Origin: Pelosinus fermentans DSM 17108
Lineage (GTDB): Bacteria > Bacillota > Negativicutes > DSM-13327
Assembly (NCBI RefSeq): GCF_000271485.2
Contig: NZ_AKVN02000001.1
Span: 3,311,501-3,375,500 of the forward strand
Reading direction: 5' to 3'
Length of the DNA stretch: 64,000 nt
In this document: piece after piece, positions 1-9,011 of the stretch
Numbering within the stretch: position 1 is the stretch's first letter
Layout of the letters: each line of letters opens with the position of its first letter
Made by a program: the position numbers and the translations under genes
The notes under the pieces: generated by a model
The model's database searches: none
Seen by the model: the letters and a program-made list of their open reading frames with translations, nothing else
What the model was told of the DNA's origin: nothing

Positions 1-2
1 AC

Positions 3-50
3 CTGCTGTTTATCGAAAATGGGAGTCTTGAGCGACTTGTCATTGAATAA
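3..50 (+). CDS. C-terminal tail of an unidentified protein (partial)
   Basis: An open frame enters from the left edge and stops with TAA after about 15 codons; the tail reads LLFIENGSLERLVIE. The charged, beta-strand-like ending would suit many enzymes and the family cannot be named from so little. It converges on the nnr gene. It may be chance. Confidence 0.3.
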   Translation: MLFIENGSLERLVIE

Positions 51-92
51 CTCCACTATCATAAGTATGCATGAAACAAGAGAAATTTATGC

Positions 93-1646
93 CTAATCAT
101 TTTCTTGAATACCAAATATTGCTGCTGGCAATGCCTTAATGATATCACTTGCGATCATACCAATCATTCCATTTCTGGCGACAATATCTCCAGCTAAACC
201 GTGAATATACACACTAGCCAATGCTGCTTCGTGACTTGACAAGCCTTGGCCCACAAATCCTGCAATGATTCCAGTTAGCACATCACCAGCACCGCCAGTT
301 GCCATACCAGCATTACCACTACTATTAATATATACTTCACCATCTGGAAATGCGACTATTGTACGTGCTCCTTTTAAAATAATAATACTTCCCCACTCAA
401 TTGCCGCCTGACGGGCAATATATATGCGATCTTGATTGACCTCTTCGGCAGTTAAGCCGACAAGCCGCGCCATCTCTCCAGGGTGCGGCGTTAGTATCGG
501 TACAGACTTAGCCTCGGTTAATAAAGAGGTATGGTCAATCAGTGCATTTAAGGCATCTGCATCAATTATTAAAGGCCTTTCAACTGTCGTAATCACACGG
601 CGCACAAGTGACATGGTTTCTTCATGACGCCCTAGTCCAGGACCAATTACCACTACATCACTATGCAGGGAAAGTCTTTGAAGTTCAGGAAAAGACTCTT
701 CTCCTAAAACACCTGGACTCACCTCAGCTAACGGACTGGTCATGACTTCTGTTACTTTCATTTCCATGATATCATGCAAGCTTTCAGCAATACCTAAATT
801 TACTGTGCCTGCACCAGAGCGCATAGCAGCACTTGCCGACAGGGCAGCAGCACCTGTTAATCCTCTGGAACCTGCCACTATCAATACTTTGCCACAACTT
901 CCTTTATGGGCATCAGGCTGTCTTTTGCCAAGCATGTTTGTCACATCGCCGCTGGTAATAAGATTCTGCTGAATTGCAATATTTTGTACCAATAATCTAG
1001 GAACACCAATATCAGCCACGTACAGTTCACCAACATAAAGAGCACCCGGATATAACAAAAGTCCTTGCTTTGGCAGAGCAAACGTAATGGTATAATTTGC
1101 TTTTACCGCTACACTCTGAATCTGGCCTGTATCGCCGTCAACACCTGTTGGTACATCTACGGCAATAATAACCTTATTCATTTTATTCATACATTCTACA
1201 ACCTGGACCATGTGCTCCCTAAGTTTACCAGTAAAGCCTGTCCCTAGCAGCGCATCTACCAGACAGTCCGTAAAGGTCATAGCAATTTTTACTTTATCCC
1301 AGTCGTGCTGATTGATTACTTCTAAAATATCAATTCCCATATTGGTAATGATTTGTAAATTCGTTAATGCATCACCAACTACAGCCGTTTTGCTGCCAAT
1401 TAAAAAAACTTTGACTTTCGCCCCTTGGTTATGAAGATGCCTAGCAACTACATAACCATCACCGCCATTATTTCCAGTACCAGCAAATACAGAAATCTTT
1501 TTATTATGTAAATTTCCTAGTATACTCTCAATTTGCCCAGCTACTTCTACGCCGGCATTCTCCATGAGAACAATACCAGGAATACCATATTCTTCGATTG
1601 CTGCCCTTTCTATATCTTTCATTTCAGCAACGGTTATTACTTTCAT
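93..1646 (-). CDS. nnr: Bifunctional NAD(P)H-hydrate epimerase / ADP(ATP)-dependent NAD(P)HX dehydratase
   Basis: Repairs hydrated NADH and NADPH: the N-terminal YjeF_N half epimerises the hydrate and the C-terminal ribokinase-like half dehydrates it. Residues about 54-70 hold FAGTGNNGGDGYVVARHL, the epimerase nucleotide loop; the C-terminal half has the GNAGMATGGAGDVLTG motif of the dehydratase near residue 450. About 517 residues is the usual fused length. The frame is open further upstream, but the start MKVITVAEMKD follows a GGGAGGAAAAT ribosome site that lies inside the last codons of acpS, so the two are translated as a coupled pair with a one-base gap. This acpS-nnr order is common in Firmicutes. 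Confidence 0.96.
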   Translation of the reverse strand: MKVITVAEMKDIERAAIEEYGIPGIVLMENAGVEVAGQIESILGNLHNKKISVFAGTGNNGGDGYVVARHLHNQGAKVKVFLIGSKTAVVGDALTNLQIITNMGIDILEVINQHDWDKVKIAMTFTDCLVDALLGTGFTGKLREHMVQVVECMNKMNKVIIAVDVPTGVDGDTGQIQSVAVKANYTITFALPKQGLLLYPGALYVGELYVADIGVPRLLVQNIAIQQNLITSGDVTNMLGKRQPDAHKGSCGKVLIVAGSRGLTGAAALSASAAMRSGAGTVNLGIAESLHDIMEMKVTEVMTSPLAEVSPGVLGEESFPELQRLSLHSDVVVIGPGLGRHEETMSLVRRVITTVERPLIIDADALNALIDHTSLLTEAKSVPILTPHPGEMARLVGLTAEEVNQDRIYIARQAAIEWGSIIILKGARTIVAFPDGEVYINSSGNAGMATGGAGDVLTGIIAGFVGQGLSSHEAALASVYIHGLAGDIVARNGMIGMIASDIIKALPAAIFGIQEND

Positions 1647-1647
1647 A

Positions 1648-2034
1648 TTATTTTCCTCCCCATAAAATGACCTGGGCAGCCGCATATTCTCGCGCATGTG
1701 TCAATGATATATATGTCATACTAACCCCCATACTTTTAGCTAAAGCGCCAAATTGTCCGCTTAAATTTACATGCGGGCAACCTTTATCATCAAGAATAAT
1801 TTCAATATCCTTAAGTCTTCCACCTGCCATTCCTGTTCCAAAGGCTTTCATGACTGCTTCCTTACCAGCAAATCGTGCTGCATAAGAAGACGCTTTTTGC
1901 ATACCCCGACTTTCACAGTATTGCTGTTCCTGCAGGGTGAATACTTTGTCTATAAAAGATTGGCGCGTAATAGCATCTTTTATACGATTGATTTCAATAA
2001 TGTCAATTCCAGTACCAATAATCACAGATTTCAC
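1648..2034 (-). CDS. acpS: Holo-[acyl-carrier-protein] synthase
   Basis: Transfers 4'-phosphopantetheine from CoA to the acyl carrier protein serine. 128 residues is the normal AcpS length. The N-terminal IGTGIDIIEINRI carries the metal-binding Asp (D11), and RFAGKEAVMKAF supplies the second acidic ligand (E59). It is first of a two-gene operon with nnr; its final codons TGG-GGA-GGA-AAA double as the nnr ribosome site. Very confident from the two motifs. Confidence 0.96.
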   Translation of the reverse strand: MKSVIIGTGIDIIEINRIKDAITRQSFIDKVFTLQEQQYCESRGMQKASSYAARFAGKEAVMKAFGTGMAGGRLKDIEIILDDKGCPHVNLSGQFGALAKSMGVSMTYISLTHAREYAAAQVILWGGK

Positions 2035-2109
2035 TCCATATTACCTTTTACTATCATTCATTGTACCAGCATTAACTGTATTTTGCCAATAGATACGGGC
2101 AAAATACAA

Positions 2110-2171
2110 GAAATGAATATAGAAAAGAAAGACTTAGCCTAGGCTAAGTCTTTCTTTTCTATATTCATTTC
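2110..2171. terminator. 62 bp perfect palindrome, bidirectional terminator
   Basis: Bases 2110-2140 are the exact reverse complement of 2141-2171 with no loop (centre GCCT|AGGC). The stem begins with an A-rich arm and ends in a T-rich arm, so RNA from either strand folds into a hairpin. It contains the TGA stop codon of motB (2165-2167). It lies downstream of motB; acpS reads away from it. A perfect 31 bp stem is much longer than an ordinary intrinsic terminator. Confidence 0.8.
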
Positions 2172-2923
2172 CTAAAGTTTCTCATGATAAGTACTTCAAC
2201 TCGTCGATTTTTCGCTCGCCCATCAATTGTATCATTTGCCTCAAGGGGACGATATTGCCCATATCCAATAGCACTAAAGCGCTCAGGCTGTAAACTTTTT
2301 TCACTAGATAGGATAAATTTCATAAAGTTAATCGCTCGTTTGGAGCTAAGCTCCCAATTTGAAGGAAATTCAGAAGTATTGATCGGTATACTATCTGTAT
2401 GTCCTGAAATAACAATCTTCTGACTCAACGGAAGCAATACCTTAGCTATTTCCTCACCAACACGCAAAGATTCGGGACGTAAATCCGCACGTCCTGATGT
2501 AAATAAAGCAGAGTCTTTAATACGAATCATTAGCCCATCTTCCGTAAGTATTGTATTTAAATCACCAGTCAATTTATTCTCTTGAATATAATGGTCAATC
2601 TGTCTTTTTAATTCCGAAAGCTGCACAGTCTCTTGCAGCTGTTCCTGCCCCATAGTACCTTCAACGGCCTGCTGGTCAGGTATTGCAGTATTTAATTCAG
2701 GAGTAATTGCTCGATTATTATCGAAAATCGAAGGACTTCCACTAAAAGCAGTATTAAAAGCATAGGCCATATTATCAAATTTCTTTTGATCGACTTGCGC
2801 TGTGGCAAACAATACGATAAATAATGCCAGCAGTAAAGTTAATATATCAGCATAAGGAATGAGCCAAGATTCATCCATATGTTCTTCATGATGAGCTTCA
2901 TGATGTTTCTTCCTTCTAGACAT
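2165..2923 (-). CDS. motB: Flagellar stator protein MotB / OmpA-like peptidoglycan-binding
   Basis: Peptidoglycan-anchored stator subunit that forms the ion channel with MotA. The N-terminus is basic (RRKKHHEAHHEEH), followed by one membrane segment starting WLIPYADILTLLLALFIVLF whose Asp (D26) is the ion-carrying residue of MotB. Residues about 165-245 are an OmpA/MotB domain with ISGHTDSIPI and a SSKRAINFMKFIL helix and end in RAKNRRVEVLI. 252 residues is typical. Its ATG overlaps the motA stop (TAATG), indicating translational coupling. Histidines are unusually dense in the first 20 residues. Confidence 0.93.
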   Translation of the reverse strand: MSRRKKHHEAHHEEHMDESWLIPYADILTLLLALFIVLFATAQVDQKKFDNMAYAFNTAFSGSPSIFDNNRAITPELNTAIPDQQAVEGTMGQEQLQETVQLSELKRQIDHYIQENKLTGDLNTILTEDGLMIRIKDSALFTSGRADLRPESLRVGEEIAKVLLPLSQKIVISGHTDSIPINTSEFPSNWELSSKRAINFMKFILSSEKSLQPERFSAIGYGQYRPLEANDTIDGRAKNRRVEVLIMRNFRK

Positions 2924-3708
2924 TATGCTTCCTCCGTTTTAGCCTTCATCTGCTCCCTTTCTGTTTGGGAAATAAACACCTTCAGCTTGGCTTCAATCGC
3001 AGTAGGAGAATCTCCTGCCTGCAAGGACAGTATTCCTTCAACCATCATTTTTCTTACATCAACTTCTTTTTTTGACATGATCTTTAACTTATTTGCAAAC
3101 GGATTCCAGATTACATACCCTGTAAAGATCCCAAGCAAGGTAGCAACAAACGCAGCTGCAATAGAATGTCCCAGAGCATCGACGTCATTGAGATTTCCTA
3201 ATGCAGCAATCAAACCAACTACTGCACCAAGTACCCCCAGCGTCGGAGCATAGGAACCAGCCTGAGAAAAGATCAACGCGCCGACACGATGACGTTCTTC
3301 CATTCCTTGAATCTCAGCTTCTAACACATCACCCACGAAATCTGGGTCAAGTCCATCAATTACCATGCTCAAACCAGTTTTGAGAAAAACATCCGGCACT
3401 TCTTCCACACGACTTTCCAAAGCTAGAATACCTTCCCGTCTAGCTGTTTGTGATAATTCCACAAACATCTTTAACATGTCACTTTTTGACATAAATTCAG
3501 GTTGTTTAAATAACATTTTAACAAGCGTCGGAAAATTTTTAAGAACTTCCATAGGAAAGGCATTCAATAAGCAAGCTGCCGTACCAGCAATAATAATTAA
3601 AAATGCCGCTGGATTTATTAACACTGCTAAACTTGCACCTTTAAGCACCATCCCTACGCCAACAGCCACAAATCCGAGTCCAATACCAATTATTGTTGAT
3701 AATTCCAC
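2923..3708 (-). CDS. motA: Flagellar stator protein MotA
   Basis: Four-helix stator subunit that couples ion flow to flagellar rotation. The start is GTG (MELSTIIGIGLGFV) preceded by GGGGGATCTGAATT. Hydrophobic segments lie at about residues 5-22, 29-48, 150-172 and 180-203; the second pair contains the conserved PTLGVLGAVVGLIAALGN region and the loop between carries the charged cytoplasmic domain. 261 residues matches MotA of Bacillus type. Operon with motB. No other flagellar genes are in the window, so this is probably a dispersed stator operon. Confidence 0.93.
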   Translation of the reverse strand: MELSTIIGIGLGFVAVGVGMVLKGASLAVLINPAAFLIIIAGTAACLLNAFPMEVLKNFPTLVKMLFKQPEFMSKSDMLKMFVELSQTARREGILALESRVEEVPDVFLKTGLSMVIDGLDPDFVGDVLEAEIQGMEERHRVGALIFSQAGSYAPTLGVLGAVVGLIAALGNLNDVDALGHSIAAAFVATLLGIFTGYVIWNPFANKLKIMSKKEVDVRKMMVEGILSLQAGDSPTAIEAKLKVFISQTEREQMKAKTEEA

Positions 3709-3831
3709 AATTCAGATCCCCCTAAACCTAACGATCAGTATAGTTACTTCTAGTTAGCATATATACTTGTAAAAATAAATCCACAATCTGCCTCTTACAT
3801 ATTTCTTTTTTTTTCTGCATATTCCTGCAAA

Positions 3832-4878
3832 TTATTTGTTAATTTTTTGCTTTGGCCGAAAGCCAAATTCGGTAGAGATATGTCTGCCAATTCCTTGAAT
3901 TTTTCCCGTAATACAGCCTACGCAGTGTTTTGGAGTATCATTAACACAAATTTTACCTGGATATAACATATACATTTTTCGATATTCACCTTCGGTAACA
4001 TTAGGCATCACTACATTGGCGCCACTTTGAAGGGCAATAATACGTCCATTTTTATCTAATGTTTCCATAGCTGTAGTAGCTGGAATATTAGCATCAGGCA
4101 ATAACAGCCTAGTAATCGCCATCACTTTTATACTTGTGTTAAAAGTACCCCCTCTCTCTTGCGCCAGCGGTGTATCAGCGTTGGGAATAAAAGGCCCTAA
4201 CCCGATCATATCAGCATCTAATGATTTGAAAAACAAAATATCATCTGCTAAACATTCCATTGTTTGATTCGGAAGTCCTACTAAACAGCCTGTCCCCAGC
4301 TCATATCCAAGATCTTTTAAATCTCGTAAACATCGTAATCGATTTTCAAAACTCATGCCTGGATGCAATTCTTTATAGATCTTTGGATTCGTTGTTTCGA
4401 TTCTAAGTAAATATCGATCTGCGCCGGCTTCTTTATAGATTTGATATTCATCTCTGCTTTTTTCGCCGAGACTTAGAGTAATGGCTAATCCTAAAGCCTT
4501 TATACTCTTAATGATGTATTGCATATCAGCCACAGTATAAGACTGACTTTCACCAGATTGCAGTACAACCGTCTTATAATTATAGCTTTTAGCCTTATTA
4601 GCAAGATCAATAATCGTATCTGGGGTCAATTTATACCGCTTCACCTTGGTATTTTCTTTTCTTAACCCACAATAAAAGCAATTCTGTTGACATATGTTTG
4701 AGAATTCGATTAAACCACGCAAGTGCACTTGATCTCCCACATATTGGCTACGCACTCTATCAGCGGCTAGAAACAATTGTTGATCATATTCATCACATCG
4801 CAGCAAATCCACAATCTCTTCTTTCGTTAAAGAATGGATGGTCTCAGCCTTATTGATTATATCTACTATTTTTGCCAC
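3832..4878 (-). CDS. hydE: [FeFe]-hydrogenase H-cluster radical SAM maturase HydE
   Basis: Radical SAM enzyme in assembly of the diiron subcluster of [FeFe] hydrogenase. The cluster motif is NICQQNCFYCGLR (C63, C67, C70); the HydE signatures RGLIEFSNIC, VLQSGE and GLGPFIPNADTPL follow, and the C-terminus has CVNDTPKHCVGC, cysteines of the accessory cluster site seen in a subset of HydE. 348 residues is normal. GTG start with AGGAGG ahead. It stands alone: hydF, hydG and the [FeFe] hydrogenase are not in the window; the hydrogenase nearby at 7.8-10.4 kb is [NiFe] and does not need HydE. Confidence 0.95.
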   Translation of the reverse strand: MAKIVDIINKAETIHSLTKEEIVDLLRCDEYDQQLFLAADRVRSQYVGDQVHLRGLIEFSNICQQNCFYCGLRKENTKVKRYKLTPDTIIDLANKAKSYNYKTVVLQSGESQSYTVADMQYIIKSIKALGLAITLSLGEKSRDEYQIYKEAGADRYLLRIETTNPKIYKELHPGMSFENRLRCLRDLKDLGYELGTGCLVGLPNQTMECLADDILFFKSLDADMIGLGPFIPNADTPLAQERGGTFNTSIKVMAITRLLLPDANIPATTAMETLDKNGRIIALQSGANVVMPNVTEGEYRKMYMLYPGKICVNDTPKHCVGCITGKIQGIGRHISTEFGFRPKQKINK

Positions 4879-5240
4879 GCTTCTATCCTCCTTACTGTAA
4901 AGTTAGCATTTAGTTCTTCATTTCCCCTGGCAATCCCTTTTTCATTATAATATAGTAGATATTCATTCGACATAATGCTATTTAATTTTTATAAATTGCT
5001 GATGTATGAACCAATTACTACTAACTATAGAATATTCTACTAATAAATGCCTCTATCTAAAGATATAGATTCGATAAAAATACGCTTTTATTCAACAAAA
5101 AAAATGAAAATATGCATCTATTGCCTATGTAATACCTAAAAAAAATCGCCTATCGATTGTTAGACCACCAAGAATGATAGAATCATTATATTTTCCGGGA
5201 AATAAAATGTAAAGCAATCTTTGATTTGCCTTTATGTTAA
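4879..5240. other. Intergenic region between divergent hydE and xpt
   Basis: AT-rich spacer with no open frame of note. It must hold the hydE promoter on the minus strand, but I see no convincing -35/-10 pair. Poly-A stretches near 5098 and 5140. No purine riboswitch core is visible before xpt. Confidence 0.5.
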
Positions 5241-5269
5241 TTGACAATAATATTTTAGACTGCTAGAAT
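5241..5269 (+). promoter_or_regulatory. Sigma-A type promoter of xpt
   Basis: TTGACA at 5241-5246, a 17 bp spacer and TAGAAT at 5264-5269: a perfect -35 and a five-of-six -10. The transcript would start near 5276, giving a leader of about 54 nt up to the ATG, too short for a guanine riboswitch plus terminator. Confidence 0.75.
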
Positions 5270-5284
5270 AAATGCACACATTAA

Positions 5285-5899
<615 letters not shown>

Positions 5900-5919
5900 C
5901 GATTCATCGCATATTCACT

Positions 5920-5973
5920 AAAATAAGGTAGTCTATGAGCCTTGTATACAAGACTCATAGACTACCTTATTTT
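5920..5973. terminator. Bidirectional terminator between xpt and the FixX-like gene
   Basis: A 20 bp perfect stem (5920-5939 with 5954-5973) starting AAAATAAGG and ending CCTTATTTT; the loop itself is a 12 bp palindrome CTTGTATACAAG. A-rich and T-rich ends serve both convergent genes. Confidence 0.88.
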
Positions 5974-5978
5974 ACTCT

Positions 5979-6260
5979 TCACCCTTCTAAAAAAGTAACC
6001 CCATACCCGCCTTTCGGATAAGAGAAATCAATATTATCACAAATTAAACGGCATCCACCACATTCTACACATTGTTTATACAAAACCATAAGAGGCTGTT
6101 TGGCTTCTGTACTTTCTCTAAATACACCTGACGGACAAAAGGTCAAGCATTGCTTTGCCCTGCATTTCTGGCAAATGGCATCATCTAGAATCAGCACATG
6201 CTGCCACTCTTCATCAGGCTGAAAACGAATCACTGCTAGCTGCTCATCGAATTGATTCAT
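5979..6260 (-). CDS. FixX-like ferredoxin
   Basis: Small iron-sulfur protein that would pass electrons to or from the FixC-like flavoprotein encoded just upstream. Two cysteine groups are present: ICQKCRAKQCLTFCPSG and CVECGGCRLIC, the pattern of FixX/ETF-QO ferredoxin domains. The likely start is MNQFDEQLAV (about 93 residues); its ATG overlaps the fixC stop as ATGA, so the pair is translationally coupled. No fixA/fixB (ETF) genes are next to it, which is odd for a Fix complex; the partner may be the hydrogenase or quinone pool. Confidence 0.87.
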   Translation of the reverse strand: MNQFDEQLAVIRFQPDEEWQHVLILDDAICQKCRAKQCLTFCPSGVFRESTEAKQPLMVLYKQCVECGGCRLICDNIDFSYPKGGYGVTFLEG

Positions 6261-7627
6261 CCTCGAACCACCTTTATCACCTTCCAAATGTCACTCGCCA
6301 TTTTAAGCAAAGGCTGCATACTGGTTATTTTCTTAAAGATAAATATGCGTTTTGCTTTTTTGGGCATCGTATATACTTTGGAAACCTGAAATGCAGTTTC
6401 ATTTGCGATTTTACTATATAAATCAAATAAATACGGAAGATCCTGCTGTAATTTGGCAATCTTTGCATTCGCTTTTAGATCCTGCATGACAAAACTCTCA
6501 TCCAGCAATGTACGGTACAAAAATAGTTTTTTTGCTGAGAAATCTCTCTTTTTTTTACTCTCATAAGCCGCCTGGGCAGCAAAGAATCCTGACCACATTG
6601 CCAGATTGATACCATGAGTACCGTTCACAAGGGAAGCTGCATCACCAATGATCATTAAACCAGGATGGACAATTTCAGGAATGGCATAATAACCGCCCTC
6701 GGGAATTACGGATGCACCGTATTCTACTACTGTCCCCCCCACGAGAAGCGGCCGAATAAACGGATGATTCTTGATACGGCTTAAAAGCTCATAAGGACGA
6801 ATACCGGAAATGGAAAAATCAGAAATCGTCATTCCCACATTAATATTAATGCTATCTTGAAATGTATGTATAGAACTTGTGCCATTAAAGCCAGCAGTAG
6901 GATATCCTAGTAAACCAATTATACTGCCATAACCATAGGCTAGCTGAAATCGTTCTTCAATGACGTTGGCAGGTAAAACAATGGTTTCTTTCACATAAAG
7001 AGATATATTTTGAGGTGAGACTCTAGGGATTAGGTTTGATTTTTCAGCAACCATAGAATTGGCACCATCAGCTAAAACAATAATATCTGCAAAAAACTGT
7101 TTTTTTTGCGGTGGTGATATTTGTACTCCGATTGCCTGGCTGCCATCAAAGAGCACTTCTGAAACCTTATAGTTGCATTGAAAGGTTACACCGGCGGATA
7201 TGGCTTTATCCACAAGCCATTGATAAAGAACTCTGCGTTTTACTGTAAAACGGTTATAGGGGGCAGCTGTAAATTTCAAACTTTGAAAAGAAGTGGATAA
7301 TAAAGAATCCTCTGTCATAATCCAATATGCCTGCTGCATTACAATGCGCTCACATTGGCATTCATCCCAGAAATTTGGAAACAGCTTGTGAGTATGTTCA
7401 GCAATTAAAGAAGTTCCACCACAAATTTTTGCACCAGGAAATGGACCACGCTCGAGAAGCAGCACATCAAGACCTTGTTTCGCCATGAAGTAGGCAGCAC
7501 TAGCACCTGCTGGCCCCGCCCCTACTACAACAACGTCATATTTTTTCACATTGCTAGTATCAATCTCAATATTGCTTTTCTTTTCGCTTTCTACTATTTT
7601 TTTAGCTTGATACCAGTGTTTTAACAT
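6257..7627 (-). CDS. FixC-like FAD-dependent oxidoreductase (ETF-quinone oxidoreductase / geranylgeranyl reductase superfamily)
   Basis: Membrane-associated flavoprotein probably moving electrons between a carrier and quinone. After a roughly 28-residue N-terminal extension comes the dinucleotide fold YDVVVVGAGPAGASAAYFMA and the ERGPFPGAKICGG motif of the FixC family; the second FAD motif is LMIIGDAASLVNGTHGINLA. Length is about 456 residues. ATG at 7627 follows GGGTGAT; the frame extends further but the extension is AT-rich promoter sequence. Divergent from the hydrogenase operon with an 18 bp palindrome between them. Geranylgeranyl reductase is the alternative, but the ferredoxin partner favours FixC. 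Confidence 0.87.
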   Translation of the reverse strand: MLKHWYQAKKIVESEKKSNIEIDTSNVKKYDVVVVGAGPAGASAAYFMAKQGLDVLLLERGPFPGAKICGGTSLIAEHTHKLFPNFWDECQCERIVMQQAYWIMTEDSLLSTSFQSLKFTAAPYNRFTVKRRVLYQWLVDKAISAGVTFQCNYKVSEVLFDGSQAIGVQISPPQKKQFFADIIVLADGANSMVAEKSNLIPRVSPQNISLYVKETIVLPANVIEERFQLAYGYGSIIGLLGYPTAGFNGTSSIHTFQDSININVGMTISDFSISGIRPYELLSRIKNHPFIRPLLVGGTVVEYGASVIPEGGYYAIPEIVHPGLMIIGDAASLVNGTHGINLAMWSGFFAAQAAYESKKKRDFSAKKLFLYRTLLDESFVMQDLKANAKIAKLQQDLPYLFDLYSKIANETAFQVSKVYTMPKKAKRIFIFKKITSMQPLLKMASDIWKVIKVVRG

Positions 7628-7716
7628 GCAATCACCCTTGCTATAGTATCTCGCATCCTTATTGTTACTATTCTTGTAATACCAAAGGATTACATAGTAC
7701 TTTCTTCTCGGATAAA

Positions 7717-7734
7717 TTACCATAGATATGGTAA
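7717..7734. promoter_or_regulatory. Operator-like palindrome between FixC and hydrogenase genes
   Basis: TTACCATAGATATGGTAA: two perfect 8 bp arms with a 2 bp centre, in the 146 bp gap between divergent start codons. The position suits a dimeric regulator controlling both directions. The protein is unknown. Confidence 0.5.
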
Positions 7735-7773
7735 AACTAAGTGAATAGTACACAAAAAAGGAATGACTCGTAA

Positions 7774-9006
7774 ATGCTTTCAAGACGTGAATTTATTCAA
7801 CTGTGCATGTCAGCAACCGTTGGAATGAGCCTTACGGAGTACTTAATTCCTGTCATGCAGAGTGCATTTGCACAAAATAAAATTACAAAAGCACCTGTCA
7901 TTTGGTTAGAACTTGGATCCTGCACCGGTGAGTCTGTGTCTTTGCAAAATGCCATCAATCCTTCTCTTGAACAATTATTAGCAGAATCACTCGATATACG
8001 TTATCATTGGCTGATAAATGTCGCCAGCGGGGATGATGTTACTAAGATACTCGAAGATACACTGAAAGAAGAAGAAGGCAACTTTTGGCTCATTGTAGAA
8101 GGGTCTGTGATGACAGCAGAAAACGGTCGCTATAATGAAATTTTTATGCGAAATGGAAAAATGGTCACAGGATTGGAAGCCGTACAAGAGATTGCTGAAA
8201 AAGCCAAATACGTGATAGCAGTAGGAGACTGTGCTGCTTTTGGCGGACCGGCAGCAGCCTATCCCAATCCTGGAAAAGCTAAAGGAGTATGGGAAGTAGT
8301 AAATAAACAAGTTATTAATATTCCTGGATGTCCCACTCATCCAGACTGGATGAGTGGAACCTTTACTCACCTACTGCTCTATGGCATCCCACAACTGGAT
8401 AGTTATAATCGTCCACTCCTTTTCTTTAGTAAAACCATTCATGATCTATGTCAGCGCCGTCAGCAATTTGAAGACGGCATCTTCGCCGATTCCCCTGGCA
8501 GTACAGGATGTTTGTATAAAGTAGGCTGTAAAGGTCCAATCACTCATGCGGACTGCCCTCTGCGGCAGTGGAATCATTCCGTGAACTGGCCAGTGAAAGC
8601 TGGTGCTCCTTGCATTGGTTGTGCCAGTCCTCATTTTCCTGATGGAACATCGCCTTTTTATAAGCATTTGCCGGACACTCCAACCTCATTTGGCAGGTTG
8701 AACATCAAAAAAATCAGTGCCGGCCTAGTAGCTTTTGGCATTGGAGGCGTCGGTACCCACTTTGCCTTTGCAGTAGTAAAGAAACGAATTCATAAGCATT
8801 ACATAAAAGGAACAAAACCCCTTGAGACCATACCGCCTGAAACCTTAGAGCAGGCAAAGCAGGAATTAAAAGAATTAACAAAGCAAAATCAAGCTTTGCT
8901 TTCCATCACCACAAAATCCGATGCCAAACAAGCGCTGCAGCATCGTAAATGGTGGCGACGTAAATTAGCTGCATTTTTGCATCCCAAAAACAAAGATGGA
9001 GAATAA
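7774..9006 (+). CDS. [NiFe] hydrogenase small subunit (Tat-exported)
   Basis: Electron-transfer subunit with three iron-sulfur clusters. The first 34 residues are a twin-arginine signal (SRREFIQLCMSATVGMS, ending SAFAQ). Cluster ligands sit in LELGSCTGES (C50), VGDCAAFGG, IPGCPTHPDW, GCLYKVGCKGP, DCPLRQWN and GAPCIGCASPHFPD. After the cluster domain there is one membrane helix (about GLVAFGIGGVGTHFAFAVV) and a basic C-tail of about 75 residues, longer than usual for an anchor. First gene of a pair with the large subunit, 5 bp apart. Confidence 0.95.
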   Translation: MLSRREFIQLCMSATVGMSLTEYLIPVMQSAFAQNKITKAPVIWLELGSCTGESVSLQNAINPSLEQLLAESLDIRYHWLINVASGDDVTKILEDTLKEEEGNFWLIVEGSVMTAENGRYNEIFMRNGKMVTGLEAVQEIAEKAKYVIAVGDCAAFGGPAAAYPNPGKAKGVWEVVNKQVINIPGCPTHPDWMSGTFTHLLLYGIPQLDSYNRPLLFFSKTIHDLCQRRQQFEDGIFADSPGSTGCLYKVGCKGPITHADCPLRQWNHSVNWPVKAGAPCIGCASPHFPDGTSPFYKHLPDTPTSFGRLNIKKISAGLVAFGIGGVGTHFAFAVVKKRIHKHYIKGTKPLETIPPETLEQAKQELKELTKQNQALLSITTKSDAKQALQHRKWWRRKLAAFLHPKNKDGE

Positions 9007-9011
9007 TAACG

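Noticed and set aside
436-627. Plus-strand open frames opposite nnr, acpS, motA and other genes
   Set aside because: They are antisense shadows of well-supported genes, without ribosome sites or recognisable products.
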